A DNA stretch of 64,000 bases from Chryseobacterium aquaeductus. Its GTDB lineage: Bacteria; Bacteroidota; Bacteroidia; Flavobacteriales; Weeksellaceae. The DNA lies in the NCBI RefSeq assembly GCF_905175375.1, contig NZ_CAJIMS010000001.1:1-64000 (forward strand), written 5' to 3'. A program made the translations under genes and the position numbers. Shown here piece after piece: positions 53,542-63,419 of the stretch (the stretch's first letter is position 1; every line of letters begins with the position of its first letter). A model generated the notes under the pieces. That model worked only from the letters and a program-made list of their open reading frames with translations, was not told where the DNA came from and did not search any database.

Positions 53542-56151
53542 TTATTTTTTAATAATGATCTTGGAACTGATGTCTATTCCCAAACCTTGTAATTTTACGA
53601 TATAAATTCCGTTTTCAAAATCTTTTGTAGAAATAGGAATTCTGGAATCCGGTGAAAATCTGTTTTGGGATAAAACTAATTTTCCTGTCATATCATAAAT
53701 CTGAACATCGACTCTTCCTATCGTATTGTCTTTTAAGTAAATAAAAAATTCATCTTTCGCAGGATTAGGATAAATGGCTATGAGGCTTTTATCGATATTT
53801 GAATTTCCATCGAGACAGTCTTTCGGAATTGAAAAATCTTCTTTTTGATCATTAATATTCATTTTATTTCCTGCCAAAGCATTTAAACCTAAACCTCTTT
53901 TTGCAAAAGTCTTCCAGATCATGCAGCGGTTTTCTCCTTTAGTGGTAAGCATTTCGGCAGATAATATAGCATTGCGACCATCTATAAATGTAGGATTGCA
54001 AGCTTGTAATTTGAGAGCGTCCGTTACCAATTGCAAAACTCTTGCACTTCCACTGTTCATATCTGAAGTTACATCAGAAGAATATCCGTATTTTGCTGCG
54101 TATTGCCAGTGAAGATCCCACAGCATCGATGCCCATACAAATCCGATTCTGTGTACATCTGGAACGATTTCAGAATCTTCCTCGATCTCCATTCCGTTTG
54201 TGTCTCCGTAAGTGTAATCGTTTATAGAAAAATCGGGTGAATACTTTACAGGTCTTAATCCTGCTCCACTTGTAGATTGTCCACTGGCATAAGTTCCTAC
54301 ACTTCTTGGTACAGATGCATCATCATTCGGGCTGTTTGTAAGCATCAGAGCGAAAAAATCTGACCAGCCTTCTCCCATTTGTTCTTTGCTCTGAGACTTT
54401 GAAAGACAAGAAAAACCGTTCCCCGTCAATCTGTTTGATATGCCATGACCATACTCATGTACAATAATTCCGTTATCAAAACTGCCGTCTGGAGTAACTG
54501 CTGTTGCAGGGTCACTTTTTAGCGTAACATTTACTGTTAACGAATTATTTAGTTGAGTTTTGATATATTCACCTTCACTATTGGTAATCAAGACTGAAGG
54601 TATTGTGATTGATGCATCTGTGCCTCCCAAAGACGATGGAAAATTTGTTGCAGAAACGTTATTGTAAATGATTGCAGCAATAGCTCCGGCATCTTGTACG
54701 TTTTTCACTTTTGCCGTGAACGTACAATTGGTACCGCCACCTCGTTCGATAAGACCGATTTTGCCGGCTAAAGAATTCGGAATTAAAGGCGTGCATCCGT
54801 CTATAACATTTGCCAGTACAACATCTCCCGTTACTCCCGAGCCGTTGAGTTGTGGACCGAACTGTGCCGCACTCGTCTGAGGAATCCGAGGAACGGCTGC
54901 TAAAGGAGCATTGTAAAAAAAATATCTGTTGATGGTAGACCAGAGATACATTTGCATCAAAGGCTTATTGCCATCAGAAGGTGTGGTGAAGTTGGCATTA
55001 TTTAAGCCACCACTATCTTGAGCTTCTGCGATCACATAATCGTTTCCTGCTCCACCTTTACCGAAATTATTTTGTTGGAAGTTTCTTGCAGATTCTGTAA
55101 ATCCGAATTTGTAAAAAATGTCGTGTACTTTATTATTCACATAAAATAAATTGGTGATCGCAGCATTTCGGTTGGATGCAGGAGTACCGTTGATCGAAAA
55201 AGGAAAATTAAAATTTCTGCTAATTCCTCCGTCTGGCGAAAATCCCGGTTGATCTGAATTTGCAATATCTTCGTAGGCATAAACATTATTGCCTCTTGTG
55301 TTGGTAAAATGAGTTGACCCATCGGAATGCCAGCCTTCCGGTGAAGATGCTATAATCCAAGGATTTGAAATCGTTGAACGCGATCCAAATGTTGGTGCTT
55401 CGATAGGTAAAGGAAAAACATTATAAGATGCATTATCCGGCACAAGTAAACCTGATGATATTTTTTCACCAGAAAGTTGGGTGAAACATTCTTTAGAATG
55501 ACCACGACCATACGCATCCATATGAAAATCACAGGATAAAGTGAGATTATCTTTAATTAAAATTTTTCCGTTATTCGCATCGACTACAATATTCCAATAA
55601 TTGGCAGAATTTGGTTCCTGCAGCAAAAACTGATAAGAAAGTCTTAGATTGTTATCAATTTCTACAAATGTTAAATGTTGTTTTGCAAAATTCTTGTGTG
55701 TAGGCTCAAGAGAATAATTTTCAATAATTTGAAATTTCGTTATATCTTCTTTTCCTAAAGCATCCGAAATTCTTTCTAATGCTTTTTGCTGATCGATTGC
55801 AGGAACATTTGACGTGGAAATATTATAACTTTTCACAAAAGAATCTGAAAAATATTCAATTTTTCCATTTTTGATTAAAGCTGTTCCTACTGCATTGTAA
55901 ACAGGATAACCACTGTAAAGTTGCTGAATTTTCACAATCTCACCTTTTAAAGATTCCGATTGATCCACGTTTTCAATAGTAAAATCTTTTAAGTTTTCTT
56001 TTTTAAAACTTTGACTTTGTTTGGAAACAATATAATCACTAATGATCCTTTTCTGTTCCTGAGAATATATTGAATAAGGAGATAAGATAAAAAGCGCAAA
56101 CAGAAAGTGAAGACTTTTCGTTTTAAAACTATTAATAAAATTGCAATTCAT
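53542..56151 (-). CDS. Secreted M36 (fungalysin-type) metallopeptidase with PA domain and type IX sorting tail
   Basis: 869 residues. Signal peptide (to about residue 30), FTP-type propeptide (about 30-200), and a catalytic M36 domain with the zinc motif HEYGHGISNRL (HEYGH about 564-568) and third ligand in GEGWSDFFALM. A PA domain (about 420-540; AKIGLIERGGGTNCTFTAK) is inserted before the zinc helix. The C-terminal ~75 residues form a T9SS type A sorting domain: LIAIYPNPAKDEFFIYLK, VQIYDMTGKLVLSQ and ENGIYIVKLQG. Exported by the type IX system to which the PorT-like protein belongs. Probably degrades proteins as nutrients. Confidence 0.94.
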   Translation of the reverse strand: MNCNFINSFKTKSLHFLFALFILSPYSIYSQEQKRIISDYIVSKQSQSFKKENLKDFTIENVDQSESLKGEIVKIQQLYSGYPVYNAVGTALIKNGKIEYFSDSFVKSYNISTSNVPAIDQQKALERISDALGKEDITKFQIIENYSLEPTHKNFAKQHLTFVEIDNNLRLSYQFLLQEPNSANYWNIVVDANNGKILIKDNLTLSCDFHMDAYGRGHSKECFTQLSGEKISSGLLVPDNASYNVFPLPIEAPTFGSRSTISNPWIIASSPEGWHSDGSTHFTNTRGNNVYAYEDIANSDQPGFSPDGGISRNFNFPFSINGTPASNRNAAITNLFYVNNKVHDIFYKFGFTESARNFQQNNFGKGGAGNDYVIAEAQDSGGLNNANFTTPSDGNKPLMQMYLWSTINRYFFYNAPLAAVPRIPQTSAAQFGPQLNGSGVTGDVVLANVIDGCTPLIPNSLAGKIGLIERGGGTNCTFTAKVKNVQDAGAIAAIIYNNVSATNFPSSLGGTDASITIPSVLITNSEGEYIKTQLNNSLTVNVTLKSDPATAVTPDGSFDNGIIVHEYGHGISNRLTGNGFSCLSKSQSKEQMGEGWSDFFALMLTNSPNDDASVPRSVGTYASGQSTSGAGLRPVKYSPDFSINDYTYGDTNGMEIEEDSEIVPDVHRIGFVWASMLWDLHWQYAAKYGYSSDVTSDMNSGSARVLQLVTDALKLQACNPTFIDGRNAILSAEMLTTKGENRCMIWKTFAKRGLGLNALAGNKMNINDQKEDFSIPKDCLDGNSNIDKSLIAIYPNPAKDEFFIYLKDNTIGRVDVQIYDMTGKLVLSQNRFSPDSRIPISTKDFENGIYIVKLQGLGIDISSKIIIKK

Positions 56152-56320
56152 AATGTCAGTTATTAATACCTTATAAAAATATGAACATTTTGTGAAATTA
56201 TATCTAAAATCTTTATTAAAGAATTAGATTTCAATTTAAAAACAAGAAAAGAATAATTATTAGCAGTCGAAAATAATTATACATACTTAATTTACTCTTT
56301 ATGGTAAGTTTTAAACTATA

Positions 56321-56346
56321 AAAAAAGCCACTCTTGCGAGTGGCTT
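56321..56346 (-). terminator. Terminator of rpsA
   Basis: AAGCCACTC / GAGTGGCTT with a 4-base loop, exiting into T6 on the minus strand. Confidence 0.85.
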
Positions 56347-56370
56347 CGTATTTATAAAAATGATCTGAGA

Positions 56371-58185
56371 TTATTTACCTCCTTCCATTTTTCTTTTCAA
56401 TTCAGCTAATACATCAATATCACCCAAAGTCGATCTTTCTTCGTTGTTAGAAGAAGAAGACGTGTTGTTATTATTGTTGTTATTAGATCTGTTGTTAGAT
56501 GCTTCTCTTGCATTCTTTTTCTCTTCGTCTCTGAAGATACCTGTGTGAGAAACTACTACTCTTTTGAATTCTTTGTTGAATTCGATTACTTTGAACTGAG
56601 CATCTTCACCTTTTTTGATTTTAGATCCATCTTCTTTCTCTAATAATCTTGAAGGGCAGAAAGCTTCTACTTCAGCATCTTCGAATTGTACAGAAGCACC
56701 TTTATCGTGTACTTCTACAGCTTTACCAGCGTGTACAGTTCCTTCAGCATATTTAGTTTCAAATTTATCCCAAGGGTTTTCTGTCAATTGTTTGTGACCT
56801 AGAGATAATCTTCTAGCCTGGATGTCTAGTTCAAGAACTACAACATTCAATTTATCACCTACTGCACAGAATTCTGATGGATGCTTGATTTTCTTAGTCC
56901 AAGAAAGGTCTGAGATATAAATCAATCCGTCGATACCTTCTTCCAATTCTACGAATACACCAAAGTTTGTAAAGTTTCTTACAGTTCCAACGTGTTCAGA
57001 GCTTACCGGATATTTAGCTTCGATATTTTCCCAAGGATCTTTAGATAATTGTTTCATACCTAAAGAGATTTTTCTGTCTTCTCTGTCAAGAGTAAGTACT
57101 TCAGCTTCCACTTCGTCACCTACTTTTACAAAATCTCCTGCGCTTCTCAAATGAGTAGACCAAGACATTTCAGAAACGTGAATTAATCCTTCTACACCTG
57201 GAGCGATCTCAACGAATGCACCATAGTCAGCAAGAACAACTACTTTTCCTTTTACTTTATCACCCACTTTCATGTCAGCAGAAAGAGCATCCCAAGGATG
57301 AGCTTCTAATTGCTTCATACCCAATTGGATTCTAGTTTTCTCATCATCAAAGTCAAGGATAACCACTTTCACAGTTTGTCCGTCTTCTAAGATTTCAGAT
57401 GGATGGTTCACTCTAGACCAAGAAAGGTCTGTAATGTGGATCAATCCGTCTACACCACCAAGATCTACGAATACACCGTAAGAAGTAATATTCTTAACAG
57501 TACCTTCAAGAACCTGACCTTTTTCAAGCTGTGCGATGATTTCTTTTTTCTGACCTTCGATATCTGCTTCGATCAATGCTTTGTGAGATACAACTACGTT
57601 TTTGAACTCAGGGTTGATTTTCACAACTTTGAACTCCATAGTTTTCCCTACGAACTGATCGTAATCTTTAATTGGCTTAACGTCGATTTGAGAACCTGGT
57701 AAGAATGCTTCAATACCGTGTACGTCAACGATCATACCTCCTTTAGTTCTAGATTTTACAAAACCGTTTACGATTTCTCCAGTTTCGTGAAGCTCGTTTA
57801 CTCTATCCCAAGCTTTAAGCGTTCTAGCTTTTCTGTGAGATAACTGTAATTGACCAGTTTTGTCTTCTCTTCTGTCTACCATTACTTCAACATCATCACC
57901 TACTTTCAGGCCTGGGTTGTAACGGAATTCATTAAGAGAAATAACACCTTCAGATTTGAAATCGATGTCTACGATAGCTTCCTTATCTGTTAATCTTACA
58001 ACTTTACCAGTGATAACGTCGTTATCATTTAAACTGCTAAGAGATCCGTTGTAGATTTCTTCAAGATCGCTTTTTTCTTTTCTAGCATCAGCATCAAGAC
58101 CAGATTCGAAAGAATCCCAGTCAAATTGTTCTGGTGTTACGTTTTGGTTCAATAGAACCTCTGCTGAATTTGTCTCTTTTGACAT
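56371..58185 (-). CDS. rpsA: 30S ribosomal protein S1
   Basis: 604 residues with six S1 OB-fold repeats (from about 52 to 545), each ending in the GLIHITDLSW or GLIHVSEMSW type motif (for example VDGLIHITDLSWSRVNHPSE, then VEGLIHVSEMSW, then IDGLIYISDLSW). The N-terminal part binds the ribosome; the repeats hold mRNA. The C-terminal ~60 residues are a low-complexity Asn/Ser run followed by LGDIDVLAELKRKMEGG. Because Shine-Dalgarno sequences are rare here, S1 should be central to initiation. A ~120-nt leader precedes it. Confidence 0.96.
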   Translation of the reverse strand: MSKETNSAEVLLNQNVTPEQFDWDSFESGLDADARKEKSDLEEIYNGSLSSLNDNDVITGKVVRLTDKEAIVDIDFKSEGVISLNEFRYNPGLKVGDDVEVMVDRREDKTGQLQLSHRKARTLKAWDRVNELHETGEIVNGFVKSRTKGGMIVDVHGIEAFLPGSQIDVKPIKDYDQFVGKTMEFKVVKINPEFKNVVVSHKALIEADIEGQKKEIIAQLEKGQVLEGTVKNITSYGVFVDLGGVDGLIHITDLSWSRVNHPSEILEDGQTVKVVILDFDDEKTRIQLGMKQLEAHPWDALSADMKVGDKVKGKVVVLADYGAFVEIAPGVEGLIHVSEMSWSTHLRSAGDFVKVGDEVEAEVLTLDREDRKISLGMKQLSKDPWENIEAKYPVSSEHVGTVRNFTNFGVFVELEEGIDGLIYISDLSWTKKIKHPSEFCAVGDKLNVVVLELDIQARRLSLGHKQLTENPWDKFETKYAEGTVHAGKAVEVHDKGASVQFEDAEVEAFCPSRLLEKEDGSKIKKGEDAQFKVIEFNKEFKRVVVSHTGIFRDEEKKNAREASNNRSNNNNNNNTSSSSNNEERSTLGDIDVLAELKRKMEGGK

Positions 58186-58308
58186 TTTCTAATAAAATTT
58201 GTATTCCAATTCTTACAGACCTCGGCTTTGCTGTGAATCCTGAAAAATATGGAAGTTGTTAATTGCTAATGTTTTACTCCGCCGAAAGTACGTTCACAAA
58301 AGTGAGTG

Positions 58309-58342
58309 CAAAAATACGATTTTTTTTAGTTATCACAACAAA
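58309..58342 (-). promoter_or_regulatory. Promoter of rpsA
   Basis: On the minus strand TTTG (58342-58339), a 22-nt gap, then TATTTTTG (58316-58309). This predicts a ~120-nt untranslated leader, long for this window, with short hairpins such as TCAC/GTGA just after the start; autoregulation by S1 is possible. Confidence 0.6.
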
Positions 58343-58442
58343 TTCTATAAGATTGTCTGACTTTTTAATTATATACGTTTCAGATGGTTAAAATACACGT
58401 CAAATCATTTATGTAATTATTAGAAAAATGACATTAATGATT

Positions 58443-59276
58443 TTAGTTAAGTGTTTCTACAATCGTGGTACTCAGAGAAATTTTAGACAAAAAGTTAGTT
58501 ACATTACCGCAAGGAGGATTTCCTGTATTTGAGCTTTGTGCTATACCGCCGTATACAATACTTTGCGTAGAAGAATTTGATGTTGATGATATATTTCGCG
58601 CCATTACTTTTATAGTATGGTTTCCGACAGAAAGATTATTTACCACACCATTTAACACAAATTTGTGCCATGAACAAGTGAAATTCTCTCTCTGTTTATG
58701 ATACTTTCGTACCACTACGAGTTGATCGTCTACAAAAATACCGATGGCATACTCAAAATACTCATCAACAGATTTATCGAGTTGAGCCATACCTTCTAAT
58801 GTAAAAGCAAAAGAATTATTGGTTCTGGTAAAACTTTTTGAATCTGTGATTCCTAAAGAAGTCCAATTAGCTGTACCACTTCCTAAATTGATGCTTCCGG
58901 GCGTAAATCCTGTAACGACGATATTTCCTGCCGAAGATATAGAACTTGTATTCACCAAATCTAATTTAGATTCAATTTGATTTTTTGTAGGGAGCGCATT
59001 CCATTTGCCGGCGTCAAAGTAAGCTACCGTTTGAGGCAAACTTGCCGTGGGATTGGTATTGAATACGATGTTTCCGTTCTGCGGAGATGCTACCGTAGTA
59101 ATATCAACATTGGAACCAAGCCCTATTCTGGGAAGTAAAAGCCCTTTCGTATCTGAGTCTAGCTTCAGTGCAGCGGTCTGATCCAATAATGGCGTAGCTT
59201 TATCTGTCATTACAACCTGTGAGAAAAACAAATTGGGAATGACTGCTAAAATAAATAGTTTGCATTTTTTTTTCAT
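58443..59276 (-). CDS. Exported surface-type protein, tandem paralogue 3
   Basis: 277 residues with signal peptide MKKKCKLFILAVIPNLFFSQ. Residues 20-100 have the pattern seen at the head of many flavobacterial surface proteins: VMTDKATPLLDQTAALKLDS, then KGLLLPRIGL and NIVFNTNPTASLPQTVAYFD with GKWNALP. The C-terminal half is a beta-sandwich-like domain shared with two neighbours (EGMAQLDKSVDEYFEYAIGI, FVDDQLVVVRKY, VNNLSVGNHTIKVMARNISS). No T9SS tail and no lipobox. Function unknown. Last of a three-gene row. Confidence 0.75.
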   Translation of the reverse strand: MKKKCKLFILAVIPNLFFSQVVMTDKATPLLDQTAALKLDSDTKGLLLPRIGLGSNVDITTVASPQNGNIVFNTNPTASLPQTVAYFDAGKWNALPTKNQIESKLDLVNTSSISSAGNIVVTGFTPGSINLGSGTANWTSLGITDSKSFTRTNNSFAFTLEGMAQLDKSVDEYFEYAIGIFVDDQLVVVRKYHKQRENFTCSWHKFVLNGVVNNLSVGNHTIKVMARNISSTSNSSTQSIVYGGIAQSSNTGNPPCGNVTNFLSKISLSTTIVETLN

Positions 59277-59278
59277 AA

Positions 59279-60121
59279 CTAATAAGGTAATGGTTGGTTA
59301 ATAAGAGCAATGACACTTATCTTCGCCTCATCGTTTGATATATTTGTACAGCTAGCAGCTTTTCGTCCGTAGTACATTGTTGTGCTCGTAGTACTAGATC
59401 TATTCATTACAGCTACTCTGATGTTATGAGTTCCAACACTGAGATCATCTACAAGTCCTGTTATCGTAAATTCCTGGAAAGCACAGGTATTATCTACATT
59501 CATTGATGCCGATTTTGACGAAATAAGTTGATTATCTACAAATATTCCTAAACCGTAGGTTACGCTTGCGCTGCTGGATGACGTATTATTCAGTTGCAGC
59601 ATTCCAGTGAAGGTTATTACAGCATTATTTTCGGGTCTTTCAATCGTAAAATTGAATGCCGCAGGATCTGTAATCTCAACCCAGGGCGATGCCAAAGCAC
59701 TTCCGTTCACAAATGAACTTACCGATGTAGCGTCTGCAGGATAATTATTAGTAGAAACACCCGAATTATATATTTTAGAATAATATTTTGTGATTCCAAG
59801 CAGCAAATTGATATTCGCACCGTTAAAATAAAATACCCATTTTGTTCCATCCCAATAATACAAACCCGTACCGCCAGGAAAACTGGCATTGGTATTATAG
59901 ATAAGCAAAGACTCGGTAGGTTGAGCAATCATAAAGCTGTAATCAGAAACATTATTTTGATTAAGTGAAATCTTAGGAATCATAATGCCTTTATTACCCG
60001 ACACAAGATCTAAAATAGCAGAAGAATGCGGTGCTGAAGTACCGATTCCTATAGATCCGGACTGAGCAAAAAAGTTAATTCCTATGATTAAAAAAAGGAA
60101 TTTCAGAATATTTTTTTCCAT
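59279..60121 (-). CDS. Exported surface-type protein, tandem paralogue 2
   Basis: 280 residues, signal peptide ending at INFFAQ. Head repeat motif GSIGIGTSAPHSSAILDLVS, NKGIMIPKISLN and LLIYNTNASFPGGTGLYYWD with GTKWVFYF, as in T9SS-era surface and tail-fibre-like proteins. C-terminal domain homologous to its neighbours: MLQLNNTSSSSASVTYGLGI, FVDNQLISSKS, TGLVDDLSVGTHNIRVAVMN. Lies 2 nt before the next paralogue, so co-transcribed. Confidence 0.75.
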   Translation of the reverse strand: MEKNILKFLFLIIGINFFAQSGSIGIGTSAPHSSAILDLVSGNKGIMIPKISLNQNNVSDYSFMIAQPTESLLIYNTNASFPGGTGLYYWDGTKWVFYFNGANINLLLGITKYYSKIYNSGVSTNNYPADATSVSSFVNGSALASPWVEITDPAAFNFTIERPENNAVITFTGMLQLNNTSSSSASVTYGLGIFVDNQLISSKSASMNVDNTCAFQEFTITGLVDDLSVGTHNIRVAVMNRSSTTSTTMYYGRKAASCTNISNDEAKISVIALINQPLPY

Positions 60122-60131
60122 AACTAAAACA

Positions 60132-60935
60132 TTAGGATTTCTCTGTTAATTTGATAAACATATTAATTCGGGACATATCATTATTTACAGAAGATGATGC
60201 CGCACCTCCAAATTTCCAAGAAGTTGCACTTGAATGATTATTTACTCTCATGGTCACATACGTTTTAATGGTATGCGTGCCAACGCTCAGATTTTTAAAA
60301 AGTGTATTGATCGAAAAGAAATCATACTGATTCGACCGACCGTAGTTCGCAGAATAGTTTCTGACGCCCGCTAAAGTTCCATCTACAAAAACACCTATGG
60401 CATAAGTGTACGTATTTGCAGCATTTACCGTACTATTGTTTGCCTGCACCATCCCTTCAGTGATAACGACAACACTGTTATTCGCCTGCGTAATTGTAAT
60501 ATCTTTTGAAAGCCCGGGAACTTCGGTCCAAATTGTACCAGGTAAAGAATTTTCCACATAATTTATAGCACCGGATAATGTACTTACATCTACAGAAGAA
60601 GAATTGGAAGTACTGTAGGAGATCGATAAACCTAAAACTGAGTACACATTATTGGTATCTACCAATTCGTTCCACTTGCTGCCATCCCAAAAATTAAATC
60701 CTTCTTTTCCTGTTGCATTATTGTAAGCCAATAATCCAACCGCAGGATTTGTAACCGGCGAAGATATGTTGAGATCCGGAATATTCAGATTTGGAATAAG
60801 AAAACCCTTATTGGAAGAAGCAATTTTTAAAAGTAAATCATTTTCAATCGTAGTTGATCCTATCCCTATCTGTCCTCTTGCTTTAAAAATTAATAGCAGG
60901 CATAAAGCTGCTATCAAGCTTAATTTTTTTTTCAT
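60132..60935 (-). CDS. Exported surface-type protein, tandem paralogue 1
   Basis: 267 residues. Signal peptide MKKKLSLIAALCLLLIFKARG, then QIGIGSTTIENDLLLKIASS, NKGFLIPNLNIPDLN, GLLAYNNATGKEGFNFWDGS and KWNELVD. C-terminal domain again with MVQANNSTVNAANTYTYAIG, VFVDGTLAGVRNY and NLSVGTHTIKTYVTMRVNNH. First gene of the three, 10 nt from the second, with the operon's -7 element upstream. Sequence divergence between copies is high outside the shared motifs. Confidence 0.75.
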   Translation of the reverse strand: MKKKLSLIAALCLLLIFKARGQIGIGSTTIENDLLLKIASSNKGFLIPNLNIPDLNISSPVTNPAVGLLAYNNATGKEGFNFWDGSKWNELVDTNNVYSVLGLSISYSTSNSSSVDVSTLSGAINYVENSLPGTIWTEVPGLSKDITITQANNSVVVITEGMVQANNSTVNAANTYTYAIGVFVDGTLAGVRNYSANYGRSNQYDFFSINTLFKNLSVGTHTIKTYVTMRVNNHSSATSWKFGGAASSSVNNDMSRINMFIKLTEKS

Positions 60936-60987
60936 TATAGTATTATTGTTAAATTGATGTCCTTCTAAACATATAGTTATCAGGACA

Positions 60988-60995
60988 CAAATCTA
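60988..60995 (-). promoter_or_regulatory. -7 element of the surface-protein operon
   Basis: Reads TAGATTTG on the minus strand, 52 nt before the first ATG (60935). No clear -33 partner. Confidence 0.45.
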
Positions 60996-61173
60996 AAAAA
61001 TATTTTGATGATAAAAAAAATTAAATCATTAAATGCAGACTTTTACCTACTATAAAGACAACGCTCAATTTACAAATAATTTTTATATAAATACAACTTT
61101 ATAAGTATTTATAGCACTTCATACTTTTATTCAATGCTGATTGAATAAAAAATATGAATATTTTTTCACTTTT

Positions 61174-61896
61174 TTATTCGAATGTTTTTGAAGAACCATC
61201 CAGCATTACATTCAAATCTGTAAGTTCTGCAGGAGTCAAATCTCGCCATTTGCCCAAAGGAACATCCAGTTTGATATTCATAATTCTTATACGCTTTAGT
61301 TTTTTTACTTCATAACCCAAAAACTCACACATTCTTCTAATTTGTCTATTTAATCCCTGAGTAAGCACAATTCGAAAAGTCATGTCATCGATTCGCTCAA
61401 CTTCGCACTTCTTGGTCACCGTGTCTAAAATAGGAACACCATTTCGCATTTTCTCAAGAAATTTTGTGTTCAGAGGTTTGTCAACCCTTACCAGATATTC
61501 TTTTTCGTGATTATTTTTACCTCTCAGAATTTTATTGACGATATCGCCGTCGTTGGTCAGTAATATCAATCCTTCACTTGGTTTATCTAGTCTACCGATA
61601 GGGAAAATTCTTTTAGGATGGTTGATGTATTCAATAATGTTATCAATCTCACGTTTTGTGTCAGTGGTACAAACAATTCCTACAGGTTTATTGAAGGCGA
61701 TATAGATCGGGCTTTCCTCATTTTCGCGGATCGGTTTTCCGTCAACTTCTACGATGTCTTCATCAGAAACTTTAGTTCCCAACTCCGGAACTTTTCCGTT
61801 AATTTTTATTCTGCCTTCTTCCAAAAGTTTATCTGCAGCTCGTCTTGAGCAAAAGCCTGCTTCCGAAAGATATTTGTTAATGCGTGTTTTTTCCAT
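61174..61896 (-). CDS. rluF: 23S rRNA pseudouridine synthase, RluF-like
   Basis: 240 residues. N-terminal S4 RNA-binding domain ([26 protein letters not shown]), then a RsuA-type catalytic domain with the Asp in [48 protein letters not shown] is the C-terminal substrate motif, whose KxLKRIRI form points to RluF (U2604) rather than RluB/E. Coupled to the upstream barrel gene by a TAATG overlap. Confidence 0.88.
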   Translation of the reverse strand: MEKTRINKYLSEAGFCSRRAADKLLEEGRIKINGKVPELGTKVSDEDIVEVDGKPIRENEESPIYIAFNKPVGIVCTTDTKREIDNIIEYINHPKRIFPIGRLDKPSEGLILLTNDGDIVNKILRGKNNHEKEYLVRVDKPLNTKFLEKMRNGVPILDTVTKKCEVERIDDMTFRIVLTQGLNRQIRRMCEFLGYEVKKLKRIRIMNIKLDVPLGKWRDLTPAELTDLNVMLDGSSKTFE

Positions 61897-62489
61897 TAGT
61901 CTATTCCTTCTACTGTATAATTTTTATTACTGAAAACGGTAATCCCGTAGCTTAATCCTATAAATAAAGTACTTGAATTGCCCAACCTGAAACCTTCTAA
62001 AACCAAACCGCCTTCTTGGCTCAGTCTTTTTGAATAGGCAACCTGAAGACCTGCCTTTACGCCCCAAAATATGGAACTTGACACAACAGATCTGTTTATC
62101 TGCGCACCATAAGTTAAATCTATAAAAAATGCCTCGTCTCCGGGATTAAATATAAATTTTGGTTGAACCAACCAGTATATCATGTGGAAATTAGGATCTA
62201 TATAGCTGTACTTTAGTCCGGTTCCTATTGCAAAGTTAGGAAGAAATTGGTAACCACCCACTGCAGAAATTCCGTACGTAAAATCGTTGGGAAGATATGG
62301 TGCAATATTCTGTTGGTAGTCGTAAGAATCTTTATTTTGATTTTTTTTAATGCTGTTTCCCAAATTATATCCTGCATTCAAAGTAGGATTAAAATAAAAA
62401 TCCATTTTTTGCTTCAGTGAGGGATCAACTTGCGAAAATGCATGCAAAGAAATTACTAAGAATAAAACTGAAAATAAATTTCTGATCAT
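61896..62489 (-). CDS. Outer-membrane beta-barrel-like protein of unknown function
   Basis: 197 residues, signal peptide [20 protein letters not shown]. Alternating hydrophobic strands and Gly/Tyr/Asn turns ([53 protein letters not shown]) suggest a barrel of about eight strands. No homolog recognised. Overlaps truB by ATGA at its start and rluF by one base at its end, so it sits inside a truB-barrel-rluF operon though it is not an RNA enzyme. Confidence 0.68.
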   Translation of the reverse strand: MIRNLFSVLFLVISLHAFSQVDPSLKQKMDFYFNPTLNAGYNLGNSIKKNQNKDSYDYQQNIAPYLPNDFTYGISAVGGYQFLPNFAIGTGLKYSYIDPNFHMIYWLVQPKFIFNPGDEAFFIDLTYGAQINRSVVSSSIFWGVKAGLQVAYSKRLSQEGGLVLEGFRLGNSSTLFIGLSYGITVFSNKNYTVEGID

Positions 62490-63184
62490 AAATTCTCAAA
62501 TCTGTAATCTTTTTCTAGAAAATCTGAAGTAGCATCTTCTACATTGTAATCTCCGATTTTTGTTCTTCTCAATTGTGTTAAATAAGCACCAACGCCTAAC
62601 TCCTGACCAATATCGTGAGCCAGACTTCTGATGTATGTACCTTTCGAACAACCAACAGTGAAGCTTATCAATGGAAATTTGATTTCTATATCTTCAATGT
62701 AATTGATGGTAGTTTTTCTGGATTTCATTTCTACCTCCTGCCCTGCTCTTGCCATATCATAAGCTCTTTTTCCATCAATCTTAATAGCTGAGAAAATGGG
62801 TGGCTTTTGTTCTATTTCGCCTAAAAATTTACTTAAAATTTCTTTTACTTTTTCTTCTGTGATGTGCGATATATCTTGTGGAAGGATTTCCGGTTTTTCT
62901 GTATCGTAAGATTCTGTCTGAACTCCAATTTTAATCTCCGTCCAATATTCTTTGGGAGCATCTTGTATTTCCGGAATTTTCTTCGTGAATTTTCCCGTGC
63001 AAACGATTAACAAGCCAGTCGCTCTCGGATCTAAAGTTCCTGCATGACCGATTTTGAATTTTTTCGGAAGACCAAACTCACTTTTGAGTTTGTATTTCAT
63101 TTTATTCACCGCCTGAAAAGAAGTCCAATCCAGAGGTTTGTCTAAAAGAAATATGTGTCCTTCGAGAAGTTTTTCTGCTGTCAT
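62486..63184 (-). CDS. truB: tRNA pseudouridine-55 synthase
   Basis: 232 residues. Makes the conserved T-loop pseudouridine 55. Motifs: LDKPLDWTSFQAVNKMKYKL, KIGHAGTLDPRATGLLIVCTGKFTK with the catalytic Asp, KPPIFSAIKIDGKRAYDMAR and CSKGTYIRSLAHDIGQELG. Slightly short C-terminus as usual in Bacteroidetes. First gene of the truB-barrel-rluF group; uppP lies upstream across structured repeat D. Confidence 0.96.
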   Translation of the reverse strand: MTAEKLLEGHIFLLDKPLDWTSFQAVNKMKYKLKSEFGLPKKFKIGHAGTLDPRATGLLIVCTGKFTKKIPEIQDAPKEYWTEIKIGVQTESYDTEKPEILPQDISHITEEKVKEILSKFLGEIEQKPPIFSAIKIDGKRAYDMARAGQEVEMKSRKTTINYIEDIEIKFPLISFTVGCSKGTYIRSLAHDIGQELGVGAYLTQLRRTKIGDYNVEDATSDFLEKDYRFENL

Positions 63185-63259
63185 CTAAAGTTGCTTGAGT
63201 TAAAGAGTTATGAGTTGATTAGTCATTTAGTTAAATTAATTCTATGCTTTTATGCGGTG

Positions 63260-63419
63260 AATCTCTTGCAGCCTGATTTGATGATATTTTACGTATTTTA
63301 ATCATCGAACCACATTGTTTAGGTTTGAACGGAGCTCTATTTCTCTTGTTGACTGAGTATAGTCGAGGGCAACGAGAGAAAAAAGCATGAACGAAAGGCG
63401 CAAAAAGCTGCCCCGAAAA
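63260..63419 (-). repeat. Structured intergenic repeat, copy D (after uppP)
   Basis: Starts within 6 nt of the uppP stop, reading with it: TTTTCGGGGCAGCTTTTTGC (5' arm), central hairpin TTTCTCTCGTTG / CAACAAGAGAAA, 3' arm GCTCCGTTCAAACC. Basal stem GCAGC (63411-63407) with GCTGC (63272-63268). The 3' arm is split by a 42-bp insertion (63282-63323) flanked by direct repeats of TTTGA (+ strand, 63277-63281 and 63324-63328). Between co-directional uppP and truB. Confidence 0.8.
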
